64,000 nucleotides of DNA from an uncultured Clostridia bacterium. Lineage in GTDB: Bacteria > Bacillota > Clostridia > Lachnospirales > CAG-274. Numbering within the stretch: position 1 is the first letter of the stretch; each line of letters opens with the position of its first letter. Both the position numbers and the translations under genes were made by a program. The stretch is taken from positions 49,003 to 113,002 of the forward strand of contig CANRBC010000006.1 of the NCBI GenBank assembly GCA_947628755.1, in the 5' to 3' direction. Shown in pieces: positions 51,215 through 59,814 of this stretch. Below the pieces are notes generated by a model. It ran no database searches. It saw nothing but the letters and a program-made list of their open reading frames with translations, and had not been told where the DNA came from.

Positions 51215-51751
51215 ATGTCTACTGAAACTAATAACGAGCTTAAATGGTATGTAATACACACCTATTCAGGCTATGAAAACAAAGTAAAAACCAATATTGA
51301 GAAGCTGGTCGAAAACAGCAATATGGGCGACCTCATACCCGAGGTGTCCGTACCTGTTGAAGAGGTCACAGAAATCAAGAATGGTAAGAAGAAGGTAGTG
51401 CAGAGGAAGCTGTTCCCCGGCTACGTTCTTGTAAAAATGATAATGAATGACGATACATGGTACGTTGTAAGAAACACAAGAGGTGTTACTAGCTTCGTAG
51501 GTCCAGGTTCAAAACCCGTTGCTCTTACAGAGAGCGAGGTATTGGCAATGGGACTTGAAAGCGTCGATATTGCCGACATAGACTTAAAGCCGGGCGACAG
51601 CGTTACTGTTACGACAGGCGCATTTGCCGACAGCGTCGGCACAGTTAAAGAGGTCAACGTCAACAAGAAGACCGTTACGGTCGCGATCTCTATGTTTGGT
51701 CGAGAGACCCCTATGGAGTTGGACTTTACACAGGTCCAGCTGTTAGACTGA
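51215..51751 (+). CDS. nusG: Transcription termination/antitermination protein NusG
   Basis: A 178-residue elongation factor. NGN domain at the N-terminus (LKWYVIHTYSGYENKVKTNI; LFPGYVLVKMIMNDDTWYVV) and KOW domain at the C-terminus (LKPGDSVTVTTGAFADSVGTV, then PMELDFTQVQLLD). Standard length and operon position between secE and rplK. Confidence 0.97.
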   Translation: MSTETNNELKWYVIHTYSGYENKVKTNIEKLVENSNMGDLIPEVSVPVEEVTEIKNGKKKVVQRKLFPGYVLVKMIMNDDTWYVVRNTRGVTSFVGPGSKPVALTESEVLAMGLESVDIADIDLKPGDSVTVTTGAFADSVGTVKEVNVNKKTVTVAISMFGRETPMELDFTQVQLLD

Positions 51752-51773
51752 TTTATTGAGAGCTAAGCTCTCA

Positions 51774-51810
51774 GTGGGAGGGAAAAACCCTAGATCCCGC
51801 TAATTACCAC
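51774..51810 (+). promoter_or_regulatory. L1-type mRNA structure upstream of rplK
   Basis: GTGGGAGGG...CCCTAGATCCC...ATTACCAC folds as an outer GTGG/CCAC stem and an inner GGGAGGG/CCC-TCCC stem with an asymmetric bulge. The same pattern recurs before rplA. In bacteria L1 represses its own operon by binding an mRNA mimic of its rRNA site, which this resembles. Confidence 0.6.
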
Positions 51811-51830
51811 ATTATAGGAGGTGCCTTTAA

Positions 51831-52256
51831 ATGGCTAAAAAAGTTGAAGGTTTTATTAAGTTACAGATTGCTGCCGGTAAGGCTACACCGGCGCCCCCTG
51901 TTGGTCCTGCATTAGGTCAGCATGGTGTAAACATTATGGGCTTCTGCAAGGAGTTCAACGAAAGAACCGCAAAGGACGCAGGTCTTATTATACCTGTTGT
52001 CATAACGGTATATCAGGATAAGAGCTTTACATTTATTACAAAAACTCCCCCTGCAGCCGTTCTTTTAAAGAAGGCGTGCAAGATAGAGTCAGGTTCAGGT
52101 GTTCCCAACAAGACTAAGGTTGCTAAGATTTCCAGAGCCGAGGTTCAGAAAATAGCTGAGATGAAAATGCCCGACTTAACGGCGGCTACTATGGACGCAG
52201 CTATCAGTATGATCGCAGGTACTGCAAGAAGTATGGGTATCGTTGTTGAGGACTAA
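51831..52256 (+). CDS. rplK: 50S ribosomal protein L11
   Basis: A 141-residue protein of the GTPase-associated centre. N-terminal [28 protein letters not shown] is diagnostic; the C-terminal rRNA-binding domain contains [33 protein letters not shown] site before the ATG. Standard length. Confidence 0.98.
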   Translation: MAKKVEGFIKLQIAAGKATPAPPVGPALGQHGVNIMGFCKEFNERTAKDAGLIIPVVITVYQDKSFTFITKTPPAAVLLKKACKIESGSGVPNKTKVAKISRAEVQKIAEMKMPDLTAATMDAAISMIAGTARSMGIVVED

Positions 52257-52268
52257 TTGTTGAATAAA

Positions 52269-52297
52269 GTGGGAGGGAATACTCCCGATATTACCAC
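52269..52297 (+). promoter_or_regulatory. L1-type mRNA structure upstream of rplA
   Basis: GTGGGAGGG-AATA-CTCCC-GATATTA-CCAC: outer GTGG/CCAC and inner GGGAG/CTCCC stems with a one-sided bulge. It is the compact version of the structure at 51774-51810, placed about 17 nt before the rplA start codon. Confidence 0.65.
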
Positions 52298-52313
52298 ATA
52301 AGGAGGAACTATT

Positions 52314-53009
52314 GTGAAAAGAGGAAAGAAATATCTCGAAAAATCAAAGCTCATAAACAGAGCAAATTTATACGACGTAGCTGAGGCGTGCGCTCTTATT
52401 CCGCAGGTAAGCACAGCTAAGTTTGACGAAACCGTAGAGGCTCATATCCGTTTAGGCGTAGACAGCCGTCACGCCGACCAGCAGGTAAGAGGAGCTGTTG
52501 TACTCCCTCACGGTACAGGTAAGACTGTAAGAGTTCTTGTATTTGCCAAGGGTGCTAAGGCTGACGAGGCTGAGGCGGCAGGTGCAGACTTCGTAGGCGC
52601 AGAGGATATGGTAGCTAAAATCCAGGGCGAAAACTGGTTTGATTTTGACGTAGTTGTAGCTACACCCGATATGATGGGTCTTGTAGGTCGTTTGGGTAGA
52701 GTGCTTGGTCCTAAAGGCCTTATGCCTAACCCAAAGGCAGGCACAGTTACTATGGACGTAGCTAAGGCTATCGAGGAGATTAAAGCCGGTAAAATCGAGT
52801 ATCGTCTTGATAAAACCAACATCATTCACGTACCTGTAGGCAAGGTATCATTTGGTCCTGAAAAGCTCAAGGACAATTTCACAACCCTTATGAGCGCTAT
52901 TATCAAGGCAAGACCTGCAGCTGCAAAGGGTACTTATCTCAGAAGCGTAGTGCTTACTACAACTATGGGACCAAGTATCAAGGTAAATGCAGCCAGAATC
53001 GCTGAATAA
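52314..53009 (+). CDS. rplA: 50S ribosomal protein L1
   Basis: A 231-residue ribosomal protein and probable autoregulator. [20 protein letters not shown] at the N-terminus, [39 protein letters not shown] (signature) and the C-terminal [16 protein letters not shown] are typical. Starts at a GTG with an AAGGAGG site. Followed by a terminator; rplJ and rplL, which often come next, are not in this operon. Confidence 0.98.
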   Translation: MKRGKKYLEKSKLINRANLYDVAEACALIPQVSTAKFDETVEAHIRLGVDSRHADQQVRGAVVLPHGTGKTVRVLVFAKGAKADEAEAAGADFVGAEDMVAKIQGENWFDFDVVVATPDMMGLVGRLGRVLGPKGLMPNPKAGTVTMDVAKAIEEIKAGKIEYRLDKTNIIHVPVGKVSFGPEKLKDNFTTLMSAIIKARPAAAKGTYLRSVVLTTTMGPSIKVNAARIAE

Positions 53010-53032
53010 TCATATTTAAATTTTCACTATAT

Positions 53033-53062
53033 AACGGGACTGCTTTGCAGTCCCGTTTTAGA
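53033..53062 (+). terminator. Terminator of the ribosomal operon
   Basis: AACGGGACTGC (53033-53043)/GCAGTCCCGTT (53047-53057) with a TTT loop, then TTAGATTTT. It ends the operon after rplA. A half copy of the AGCTGTCGCGTTATGAC repeat follows at 53086-53105. Confidence 0.92.
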
Positions 53063-53244
53063 TTTTAAGAATAATATTTAAGTAAGCTGTCGCGTTATGA
53101 CTTATGAAAAAGGTATGATGGGATGGCTTTTGCTGCAGGCAAAAGTGCTGAACATTGCACAGAAGAAGTATCGGAGTTGAATCGAAAGATTTATCCGACG
53201 ATACAAAGTATCGCCTTTACCGAAAGTAAAAGTTCTGACAGTCC

Positions 53245-53541
53245 CGACCCTTCCACCGCCTAACGGCGGTCCCCCTCCCCTCCGACGCCCTGACGGGCTA
53301 GGGGAGGCTGGGGGGGGGAGGGTTGGCATTGCAGCGGAAGAAGTTATCCGCCAAGCCGTAAGGCTTGCTTTTGCTGAAAGCAAAAGTGCTGAATTTGCCG
53401 CAAGCAAAAGTGCTGAAACCTATTGTAAGGGAAGCTAGAGAGAAGAGAGCTATCTGCACTACCTCCCCCACCTCTAGCCTCCCCTAGCCCGTCAGGGCGT
53501 CGGAGGGGAGGGGGACCATGCGAAGCATGGTGGAAGGGTCG
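53245..53541. mobile_element. MITE-like inverted-repeat element (second copy)
   Basis: A 297-bp element. CGACCCTTCCACC (53245-53257) pairs with its complement at 53529-53541. The left side has a CCGCC-TAA-GGCGG hairpin and the right side CCATGC-GAA-GCATGG, the reverse arrangement to the element at 36405. Inner arms CCCCCTCCCCTCCGACGCCC...GGGCTAGGGGAGGC match those of the first copy. The flank after the right end (ttttaaaataaaacaatacc...tattgcg) also resembles the flank at 36690-36720, so a longer unit may have been copied. 53100-53245 contains more hairpin modules and no gene. Confidence 0.8.
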
Positions 53542-53618
53542 TTTTAAAATAAAACAATACCTTATTGCGCTAAAAAAATTCCACCGCACCAGCTCATTAC
53601 AGCATAAAAAATCATATT

Positions 53619-53647
53619 AAAATAAGCCGAATAACTCGGCTTATTTT
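53619..53647 (-). terminator. Terminator after the Tim44-like gene
   Basis: AAAATAAGCCGA (53619-53630)/TCGGCTTATTTT (53636-53647), loop ATAAC. T-rich on both sides, so possibly bidirectional. About 27 bp beyond the stop at 53674. Confidence 0.85.
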
Positions 53648-53673
53648 AACGGAAAATTACAATTTTTATTTTA

Positions 53674-54597
53674 TTATCTTATTATAACGCCGCCCTTGCC
53701 GACATCCGTTCCATTGTTAAGGGATTCTATATCGGAAAGCACCCGGTCATATTCTCCCGTTGTAACTATATATCCGCAGTATTGGCACTTACCTGAGCTT
53801 GTCAGCTGCATGGGAGCGCCGCAGCGAGGACAGACTGCCTCTGTACTGCTGCCCTCTGTATTATCTGTGAGAACACCAAGTCTTCTTATAAACGTATAGA
53901 GGTATCTCATCTCATACTCAACCTTGGGGTCGCCCTTTATTACTTTACCCGTCTTTTCAATAACGATATAGTCGTGCATGTGAGCATTAATATAAACCGT
54001 AAGGTATTCATATTCCCTGTCCCTTGCATATCTGAACAGATAGGAGTCTGTTACCTTAAGATTTTCTATTTTGTTTATTAAGCCCTTATCGATATATTCC
54101 TGTATCTGGGCGGTATGCTGAGCATAAAGCTCCTCCTTCTCAAATATCCTGCATTTTTCAAAGCTTCTTTCGCTCCATGCTCTCTGAAGAGTGACGAATA
54201 CCTTCTTTACATTATCCATAAATGCCTCGTATGAAAATCCCGGGTCATTTTTTTGTATTTCGGCAATGATTTCTTTAGTGTGATTCGGCACATATACATC
54301 GCCGCCCTGGCTTACGGACTTCATTTCCTTTATTTTTTTAACGGTAACTACTGTCGGTATCGTAATAAACAGCGCCAGGAAAAAAAGAAATTCCACTAAA
54401 ACAAGGGGAGAGTTTATAGTTTTGCCGTTAGTTATGAATTCATCAGAGCCTCCATGCCGGCTGCTGCTGTGACTGCTGCTGTGGCTGCTGCTATGACTGC
54501 TGTAACTGTTATGATTTCCGAGATCCGCCGTTGACGTAACGGGCAGGGCTGCTACGGAAAATATAATTAAAAATAAGAATATTATTTTTTTAAACAC
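53674..54597 (-). CDS. Tim44-like membrane protein with a C-terminal zinc ribbon (copy 1)
   Basis: A 307-residue protein. Signal-like N-terminal helix (1-22), a Ser/His-rich spacer (SSHSSSHSSSHSSS), a membrane helix (about 60-80), and a soluble Tim44-like domain (about 105-250; AWSERSFEKCRIFEKEELYAQH, EYEYLTVYINAHMHDYIV). The C-terminal zinc ribbon is CPRCGAPMQ...CQYCGYIV, followed by a conserved tail ending GGVIIR. A GTG start at 54597 with GGGGGAGG is preferred to a TTG at 54624. It is a paralogue of the next gene. Tim44-like domains bind membranes or proteins; the role here is unknown, perhaps linked to the SPFH protein. Confidence 0.78.
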   Translation of the reverse strand: MFKKIIFLFLIIFSVAALPVTSTADLGNHNSYSSHSSSHSSSHSSSRHGGSDEFITNGKTINSPLVLVEFLFFLALFITIPTVVTVKKIKEMKSVSQGGDVYVPNHTKEIIAEIQKNDPGFSYEAFMDNVKKVFVTLQRAWSERSFEKCRIFEKEELYAQHTAQIQEYIDKGLINKIENLKVTDSYLFRYARDREYEYLTVYINAHMHDYIVIEKTGKVIKGDPKVEYEMRYLYTFIRRLGVLTDNTEGSSTEAVCPRCGAPMQLTSSGKCQYCGYIVTTGEYDRVLSDIESLNNGTDVGKGGVIIR

Positions 54598-54632
54598 AGC
54601 TGTTTCCTCCCCCGATAAGTCCAAAAAGGCTT

Positions 54633-55616
54633 TTATCTTATTATAACGCCGCCCTGACCTATGCCTGTTTCGTTGTGAAGGGCTTCTATATTTGAAAGTA
54701 CCCAGTCATACTCCCCTGTGGTAACTATAAATCCGCAGTATTCGCACTTGCCTGCGCTTGTTATCTGAGTGGGCGCGCCACAGTGAGGACAAGCCACAAC
54801 TGAGTTATTGCTCTTGGCAGGGTCTGTAAGAACGCCTATCTTTCTTATAAAGGTGTAGAGATACTTCATTTCATATTCCTTTGTGGAATCGCCCTTTATA
54901 ACGCAGCCGCTCTTTTCATCTATAATATAGTCGGACATTCTGGACTGAATATATACCGTAAGATATTCGTACTCGCCGTCCTTTGTATACTTAAATAAAT
55001 AGGACTGATTTACATTTATTCTGTCAAGTCTGTTTATCCAGCCTCTGTCCTTATAGCCCTGTATCTGAGCTGTATGCTGAGCGTAAAGCTCCTCCTTTTC
55101 AAAGGGTCTGCATTTTTCAAAATCCCTTGAGCTCCAGGCATTCTGAAGCGTAATGAATACCTCCTTAACCCAGCCTATAAACTTTTCGTAAGAGAAATCC
55201 GGGTCGTTTTTGTGTATTTCGGCAACTATTGCCTCTGTATAGTCGGGTACATATACATTGTAGCCCTGGCGTACCGGACCGGAAGTATTTCTTCCTGCTC
55301 CCGGAGTTTTGCCGAATTTCTGTGTGATAAATATTACGCAAAAGGCTATAATCATAAAACCTGCAACGGCACAGATTACATCTCCTGCATCTGCCGGTTC
55401 GGAGGGACTGTTGTATCTGCTGCCGGACCCTACTCTAAAGCCGCCGCCATAGCTGCCGCCCCAGTCGGAACCCCAGTCTGAGCTGCCGCCGCTCCAGCCG
55501 CCTACATCGCTGTCCGAGCTGTAATTATTGAAATCTCCCAAATCCGCTATTGAGCTGACTGAAAAAAGCGTAACGGAGCAAAGAAGAGCAATAATAAACA
55601 ATATTTTCTTAGCCAT
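54633..55616 (-). CDS. Tim44-like membrane protein with a C-terminal zinc ribbon (copy 2)
   Basis: A 327-residue paralogue of the preceding gene: signal-like helix (1-23), Gly/Ser/Trp-rich spacer (about 35-70), membrane helix (about 80-100), Tim44-like domain with FEKCRPFEKEELYAQHTAQIQ, and zinc ribbon CPHCGAPTQ...CEYCGFIV with the same GGVIIR tail. An AAGGAGG site precedes the ATG. It starts 14 bp after the SPFH gene, so the three genes form an operon. Tandem duplication is evident from the shared domain order and the near-identical tail. Confidence 0.78.
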   Translation of the reverse strand: MAKKILFIIALLCSVTLFSVSSIADLGDFNNYSSDSDVGGWSGGSSDWGSDWGGSYGGGFRVGSGSRYNSPSEPADAGDVICAVAGFMIIAFCVIFITQKFGKTPGAGRNTSGPVRQGYNVYVPDYTEAIVAEIHKNDPDFSYEKFIGWVKEVFITLQNAWSSRDFEKCRPFEKEELYAQHTAQIQGYKDRGWINRLDRINVNQSYLFKYTKDGEYEYLTVYIQSRMSDYIIDEKSGCVIKGDSTKEYEMKYLYTFIRKIGVLTDPAKSNNSVVACPHCGAPTQITSAGKCEYCGFIVTTGEYDWVLSNIEALHNETGIGQGGVIIR

Positions 55617-55630
55617 AGGCTATTACCTCC

Positions 55631-56806
55631 TTATGGTCTGGGCTTGCCGCACTCGGAGCAAAATTTTCCTGTATTTTCTGCACCACATTCGCATACCCAT
55701 TTATCCGGAGCAGGCTTTGGCTTGCCGCACTCTGAACAGAACTTGCCTGTGTTCTGAGCGCCACATTCACAGGTCCAGCCCCCTGCAGGTGCCTGGGCAG
55801 GAGCAGGGTTATTGCCGTTATTGCCCATAGCGAACATCTGCGCCGCATTAGCGCCGCCTGCATTCATAGCCATACCCATGCCTACAAATCCGCCCATAGC
55901 GCCGTTGGGATTTGAAGCGGCATTTTCCATAGCCGTTGCCTGGGCAGCGCCAAGCCTTGCGCCCATCATCTGAGTATTGGTATATACTCTGGACTCCTGG
56001 AACTGAGCTATCTTGTCTGCGCTTTCCTTATCTACGGTAATAGATGCGAAAGCAACGGAAACAACTGAAATACCTCTCAGCTTTGTCCAGTCGTCGGAAA
56101 GCTCTGTGTTAAGCTCCTGGGCTATTTCCTTTGTATAGAGAGGAAGCTGGTCGTAGGCTATGCCCTTAAGGGCAATTTTGCCAAGAGCAGGCTGGAGTGA
56201 GGACTGTACCTCTGCCTTAAGCTGCTCGTCTATGGCGGATTTCTTAAAGGAATCCTGTACATTTGCGCATACGTTTGTATAGAACATAACGGGGTCTGTT
56301 ATTCTGTAAGAATAATTGCCGTAGCCCTGTATCTTTACAGTAAAACCAAACTCGCTGTCCCTGAAAGGCACATCTCCTATGCCTATTTTGTTATTCATTA
56401 TTTCCTTTGAGTTTATGAAATACACTCTCTGGTCGTTCTGAGGCTGACCGCCGTATTCAAACCTCTTGCCTACCTGCTTGAAGCTGTCCTTAAGCCCCTG
56501 AAAGCCTGTGTCAAAGAGAGACGGCTCGCTGCCCGTATCATAGGTATAAGCTCCTGCCTCCGTTGTAAAATCAACTACCTTGCCGTTTTCCACAACAAGC
56601 ATTACCTGACCCTCGTTTACGGCTATCCTGCTGCCGTTTGTTATAATATTGTCGCTGCCCTTTGTATTGGAGCTTCTTGAATCGGTTTTCTTTACGCCCT
56701 TTTGCATAAGAGTATCGCCGTCCATAGCGTCGCAGTATATATACTCCTTCCATTGGTCTGCCAGAACGCCGCCTGCAGCTCCGAAGCCTGCCTTAATAAG
56801 TCCCAT
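55631..56806 (-). CDS. SPFH/band-7 protein with two C-terminal zinc ribbons (YdjI-like)
   Basis: A 391-residue protein. An SPFH domain spans about residues 25-290 (IAVNEGQVMLVVENGKVVDF; FRDSEFGFTVKIQGYGNYSYRI; LRGISVVSVAFASITVDKES). A Met/Gly/Asn/Ala-rich linker follows and then two near-identical zinc ribbons of the form WxCECGAxNTGKFCSECGKP. It resembles B. subtilis YdjI, which acts with PspA-related membrane stress proteins; no transmembrane helix is evident. It is first in an operon with two Tim44-like proteins. An AAGGAGG site lies before the ATG at 56806. Confidence 0.85.
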   Translation of the reverse strand: MGLIKAGFGAAGGVLADQWKEYIYCDAMDGDTLMQKGVKKTDSRSSNTKGSDNIITNGSRIAVNEGQVMLVVENGKVVDFTTEAGAYTYDTGSEPSLFDTGFQGLKDSFKQVGKRFEYGGQPQNDQRVYFINSKEIMNNKIGIGDVPFRDSEFGFTVKIQGYGNYSYRITDPVMFYTNVCANVQDSFKKSAIDEQLKAEVQSSLQPALGKIALKGIAYDQLPLYTKEIAQELNTELSDDWTKLRGISVVSVAFASITVDKESADKIAQFQESRVYTNTQMMGARLGAAQATAMENAASNPNGAMGGFVGMGMAMNAGGANAAQMFAMGNNGNNPAPAQAPAGGWTCECGAQNTGKFCSECGKPKPAPDKWVCECGAENTGKFCSECGKPRP

Positions 56807-56906
56807 AATAGTTTCCTCCTTTTTTATATTTTATCATTCTTACTTTGATTATAATGCAAAAAATTACTATATGCAATAAAAAATGACAAAAGTATGCGCC
56901 TCTGTA

Positions 56907-57401
56907 TTATCCCTTTATTTTTACCTCTATTCCGCATACGATTTCCGCAACTCTGTCACAATATTCCCCAAGTCCTTTGTTTACACGGCACAGCTCCTCC
57001 ATATATCTTACTGTATCCCCGCCGTATAGGATACCGTCGTCAAAAACATTGTCCGAAACAAATATTATATTGTCTGCTTCTATTTTTTTAAGACAGCCGA
57101 GAACATAGCCGCCGTCCTTTGGCTCCCTGCCGAACATCTCGTTGGCAAGAAGTGTCGGAACGCACTCCAATATAACGGTATCCTCAACACTTATACAATC
57201 TATGTCCCGATACTGCTCTATGGTTATGAAGCCTTTGCCTTCTCTCATTCTTCTGTGCCTTTCTATACGCCTTTTGCCCTCGCTGCCGTAGGGCGTCATA
57301 CAGGCGACATAGTATACCTTATTTTTTTTAAGCCTTTGCGCAAGCTCTTCGGCATATTCCGATTTACCCGAGCCGCTGCCGCCTATTACAAGCGCTTTCA
57401 T
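56907..57401 (-). CDS. cobU: Adenosylcobinamide kinase / adenosylcobinamide-phosphate guanylyltransferase
   Basis: A 164-residue enzyme of the lower-ligand (nucleotide loop) pathway of B12. P-loop LVIGGSGSGKSEYAEELA at the N-terminus; YYVACMTPYG and RIERHRRMREGKGFITIEQ (with the guanylated His) follow; NIIFVSDNVFDDG and a C-terminal LGEYCDRVAEIVCGIEV also fit. It overlaps cobT by 4 bp (ATGA). Short but normal for CobU. Confidence 0.93.
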   Translation of the reverse strand: MKALVIGGSGSGKSEYAEELAQRLKKNKVYYVACMTPYGSEGKRRIERHRRMREGKGFITIEQYRDIDCISVEDTVILECVPTLLANEMFGREPKDGGYVLGCLKKIEADNIIFVSDNVFDDGILYGGDTVRYMEELCRVNKGLGEYCDRVAEIVCGIEVKIKG

Positions 57402-58399
57402 CTCTTATATCCTTCCATATTAAGCTCTTCAAATGTACTGTTGTTATACACAGCCATAGCCATATCCAAAAGAGGAAAAAGCATTATAGCTCCCGTACCC
57501 TCTCCCAAAGCCAAACTGCCCTCTATTACGCTCTCAAGCCCCAGCTTATCCAAAGCAGCGCCGCAGAGAGGCTCTTTGCCTCTGTGAGAGCCTATAACAT
57601 AGTCCGTAATATCCTTCCGAACAAGCTGCGCCAGAACAAGGGCGGAAAGTCCCACAGCTCCGTCGGCTATAACGGGGATACCGTACTTCGCCGCGCCCAG
57701 ATACGCCCCTGCCATAGCGCCTATGTCATAGCCGCCTACACAGCTCAGAATATCGTAAATTTCTCTTTTGGGTCTGTGTTTTTCCAGAGCCAAATCTATG
57801 ACGCGAATCTTATTGCTGTACATTTCGTCGCTTAGTCCCGAGCCTCGTCCCGTTACCCTGCAAGGACTTTTGCCCAAAGCAGCGGCAGCACAGGCGGCAG
57901 CCGTAGTGGTATTGCCTATGCCCATTTCGCCTATTGCAAGTATATCATAGCTGTCCTTAAGCCTGCCTACTGTTTCTATGCCAAGCTCTAAAGCCTGCTT
58001 TGCCTGTTCCGATGTCATAGCTCTTTCATGCAGAAAGTTTTTAGTGCCCCTTGATATTTTATGCTCTATATGCGCCTTTGTATCCGCCTTTACTCCCACA
58101 TCAACGGCTATACAGTCTGCGCCTACACATTTAGCCATAACACTGCTTGTGGCAGTTCCCTTGTATATATTGGCGCATACCATAGCGGTGACGTCGCTGC
58201 CTGTCTGAGCGACGCCCTCTTCTATTATACCGTTGTCGCTGCAGAATATAACGGCAGCCTTTCTGTCAAGAGAAAAGTCTGTTTTACCCTTTATCGCCCC
58301 TATTTTGCATATTATGTCCTCCAGCTTGCCCAGTCCGTCAATAGGCTTTGCAACCTTGTCCCATCTTTCACGGACTGCGTTGTATATATCTCTGTACAT
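57398..58399 (-). CDS. cobT: Nicotinate-nucleotide--dimethylbenzimidazole phosphoribosyltransferase
   Basis: A 333-residue enzyme that activates the lower ligand of B12. Conserved stretches: AVIFCSDNGIIEEGVAQTGSDVT, AIGEMGIGNTTTAAACAAAALG, and the catalytic Glu region LALGEGTGAIMLFPLLDMA. Length normal. GAGGTAG site before the ATG, 3 bp after the cbiA/cobB stop. Coupled to cobU. Confidence 0.95.
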   Translation of the reverse strand: MYRDIYNAVRERWDKVAKPIDGLGKLEDIICKIGAIKGKTDFSLDRKAAVIFCSDNGIIEEGVAQTGSDVTAMVCANIYKGTATSSVMAKCVGADCIAVDVGVKADTKAHIEHKISRGTKNFLHERAMTSEQAKQALELGIETVGRLKDSYDILAIGEMGIGNTTTAAACAAAALGKSPCRVTGRGSGLSDEMYSNKIRVIDLALEKHRPKREIYDILSCVGGYDIGAMAGAYLGAAKYGIPVIADGAVGLSALVLAQLVRKDITDYVIGSHRGKEPLCGAALDKLGLESVIEGSLALGEGTGAIMLFPLLDMAMAVYNNSTFEELNMEGYKR

Positions 58400-58402
58400 A
58401 AG

Positions 58403-59692
58403 CTACCTCACAAAGTCCTCCGCTATTTTTCTGTTTCCCCAAAGGTATATATGAGGGAAACCGCAGTACATATTTTCATAAATATGCCCGGTATACCAAT
58501 TTCTGCCGCTTGCAGGCTTGACACAATGAAAATCCACGCCCCTGTTGTCGCTTGTATAATAGTGGAATTCATGCGCCTTTATTTTATCTCCCTTTTTAAG
58601 CAGAAAACCGTCCTTTTCGGCAATCATTGTAATATAGCCGAAGCTGCCGAGCCTGTCAGTCCTTTCGGCGCTGCCCTTTATTGCGCCTACCATAGGCGCG
58701 CCCTCTATATTTTCGTGGAGATACATAAAGCCGCCGCACTCTGCCATAGTCTTAAGTCCCTTGTTGAGCTTGTCCCTTATATCCGCAAGCATAGATACAT
58801 TTGCGGAAAGCTCCTCCTTATAAAGCTCCGGATAGCCGCCGCTTAATATAAGCCTGTCGCAATAGGGCAGCTTTTTGTCCCTCAGAGGCGAAAAATATAC
58901 TATATCACAGCCCATAGCCTTAAGCAAAGAAATGTTGTCACTGTAATTAAAGCAGAATGCCTCGTCCTTTGCTATTGCTATTGTGCTGTCCGATATTTTG
59001 TCAATATTTATTCTGTTGTATTTTAAAGGCTCTGCGCTGTCCGCCAGCTCTGTAAGTCCCTGTATGTCTATGTATTTTTCCGTATATTCCCCAAGTATAC
59101 GGAGCTTTCTTTTGTAGGCTTCTATACTGTCGTCTGTCACAAGTCCGAGATGCCTGCTTTCCAGTACGGCATCCTTTATTTCGGGCAGAAAGCCGTAGGC
59201 TCTTACGCCCATGCTTTTGCAAATTTCACTTACGCTTTCATAGAGCATAGGCGAAAGTCTGTTGAATATAACGCCCTTTATGTTATTTTCGCCGTATTCC
59301 GTAAAGCCTTTTATAACAGCGCCTATGGAATTGCTCATACCCCTGCATTGTATTACAAGCACAACGGGAGTGTTCGTAATTTTAGATATATCGCTGCTGC
59401 TTGCTCTGTCGGTCATGGCTATTCCGTCATAGTGACCCATTACGCCCTCTATAATGTTAAGACCCTTTCTGTCCAGAAGAGTGCATATTTCGTCCCTGCT
59501 GCAAAAGAAGCTGTCCAGATTTCCGGACTTAATGCCTATTGCCTTTTCATGGAGCATACCGTCTATATAGTCCGGACCGCATTTATATGAACTTATAGCT
59601 ATATTTCTTTTCTTAAGAGCCTCCAGTATACCGCATACCACAGAGGTCTTTCCGCAGCCGCTTGAAGTCCCTGCTATCATAAGCCTTGCCAT
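58403..59692 (-). CDS. cbiA: Cobyrinate a,c-diamide synthase (CbiA/CobB)
   Basis: A 429-residue glutamine amidotransferase that amidates cobyrinic acid. N-terminal P-loop IAGTSSGCGKTSVVCGIL, DYIDGMLHEKAIG, and VMGHYDGIA; C-terminal class I GATase-like domain with SGGYPELY and the Cys in MAECGGFMYLHEN. The aerobic (hydrogenobyrinate) and anaerobic forms cannot be separated by sequence alone, but other context suggests an anaerobe. Start at ATG 59692 with AGGTGA; the frame to 59731 is unsupported. No cobalamin riboswitch is visible upstream. Confidence 0.92.
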   Translation of the reverse strand: MARLMIAGTSSGCGKTSVVCGILEALKKRNIAISSYKCGPDYIDGMLHEKAIGIKSGNLDSFFCSRDEICTLLDRKGLNIIEGVMGHYDGIAMTDRASSSDISKITNTPVVLVIQCRGMSNSIGAVIKGFTEYGENNIKGVIFNRLSPMLYESVSEICKSMGVRAYGFLPEIKDAVLESRHLGLVTDDSIEAYKRKLRILGEYTEKYIDIQGLTELADSAEPLKYNRINIDKISDSTIAIAKDEAFCFNYSDNISLLKAMGCDIVYFSPLRDKKLPYCDRLILSGGYPELYKEELSANVSMLADIRDKLNKGLKTMAECGGFMYLHENIEGAPMVGAIKGSAERTDRLGSFGYITMIAEKDGFLLKKGDKIKAHEFHYYTSDNRGVDFHCVKPASGRNWYTGHIYENMYCGFPHIYLWGNRKIAEDFVR

Positions 59693-59814
59693 AATTATCA
59701 CCTGAGTTAAATATATCACATATATATGCAAAAATAAAGTTAATTTAATAATTTCGCGTGGCGGTTAGGCAAATAGGGAGGTGGTTTATGCTATAAAAGG
59801 AGGTCGCGTTGAGT

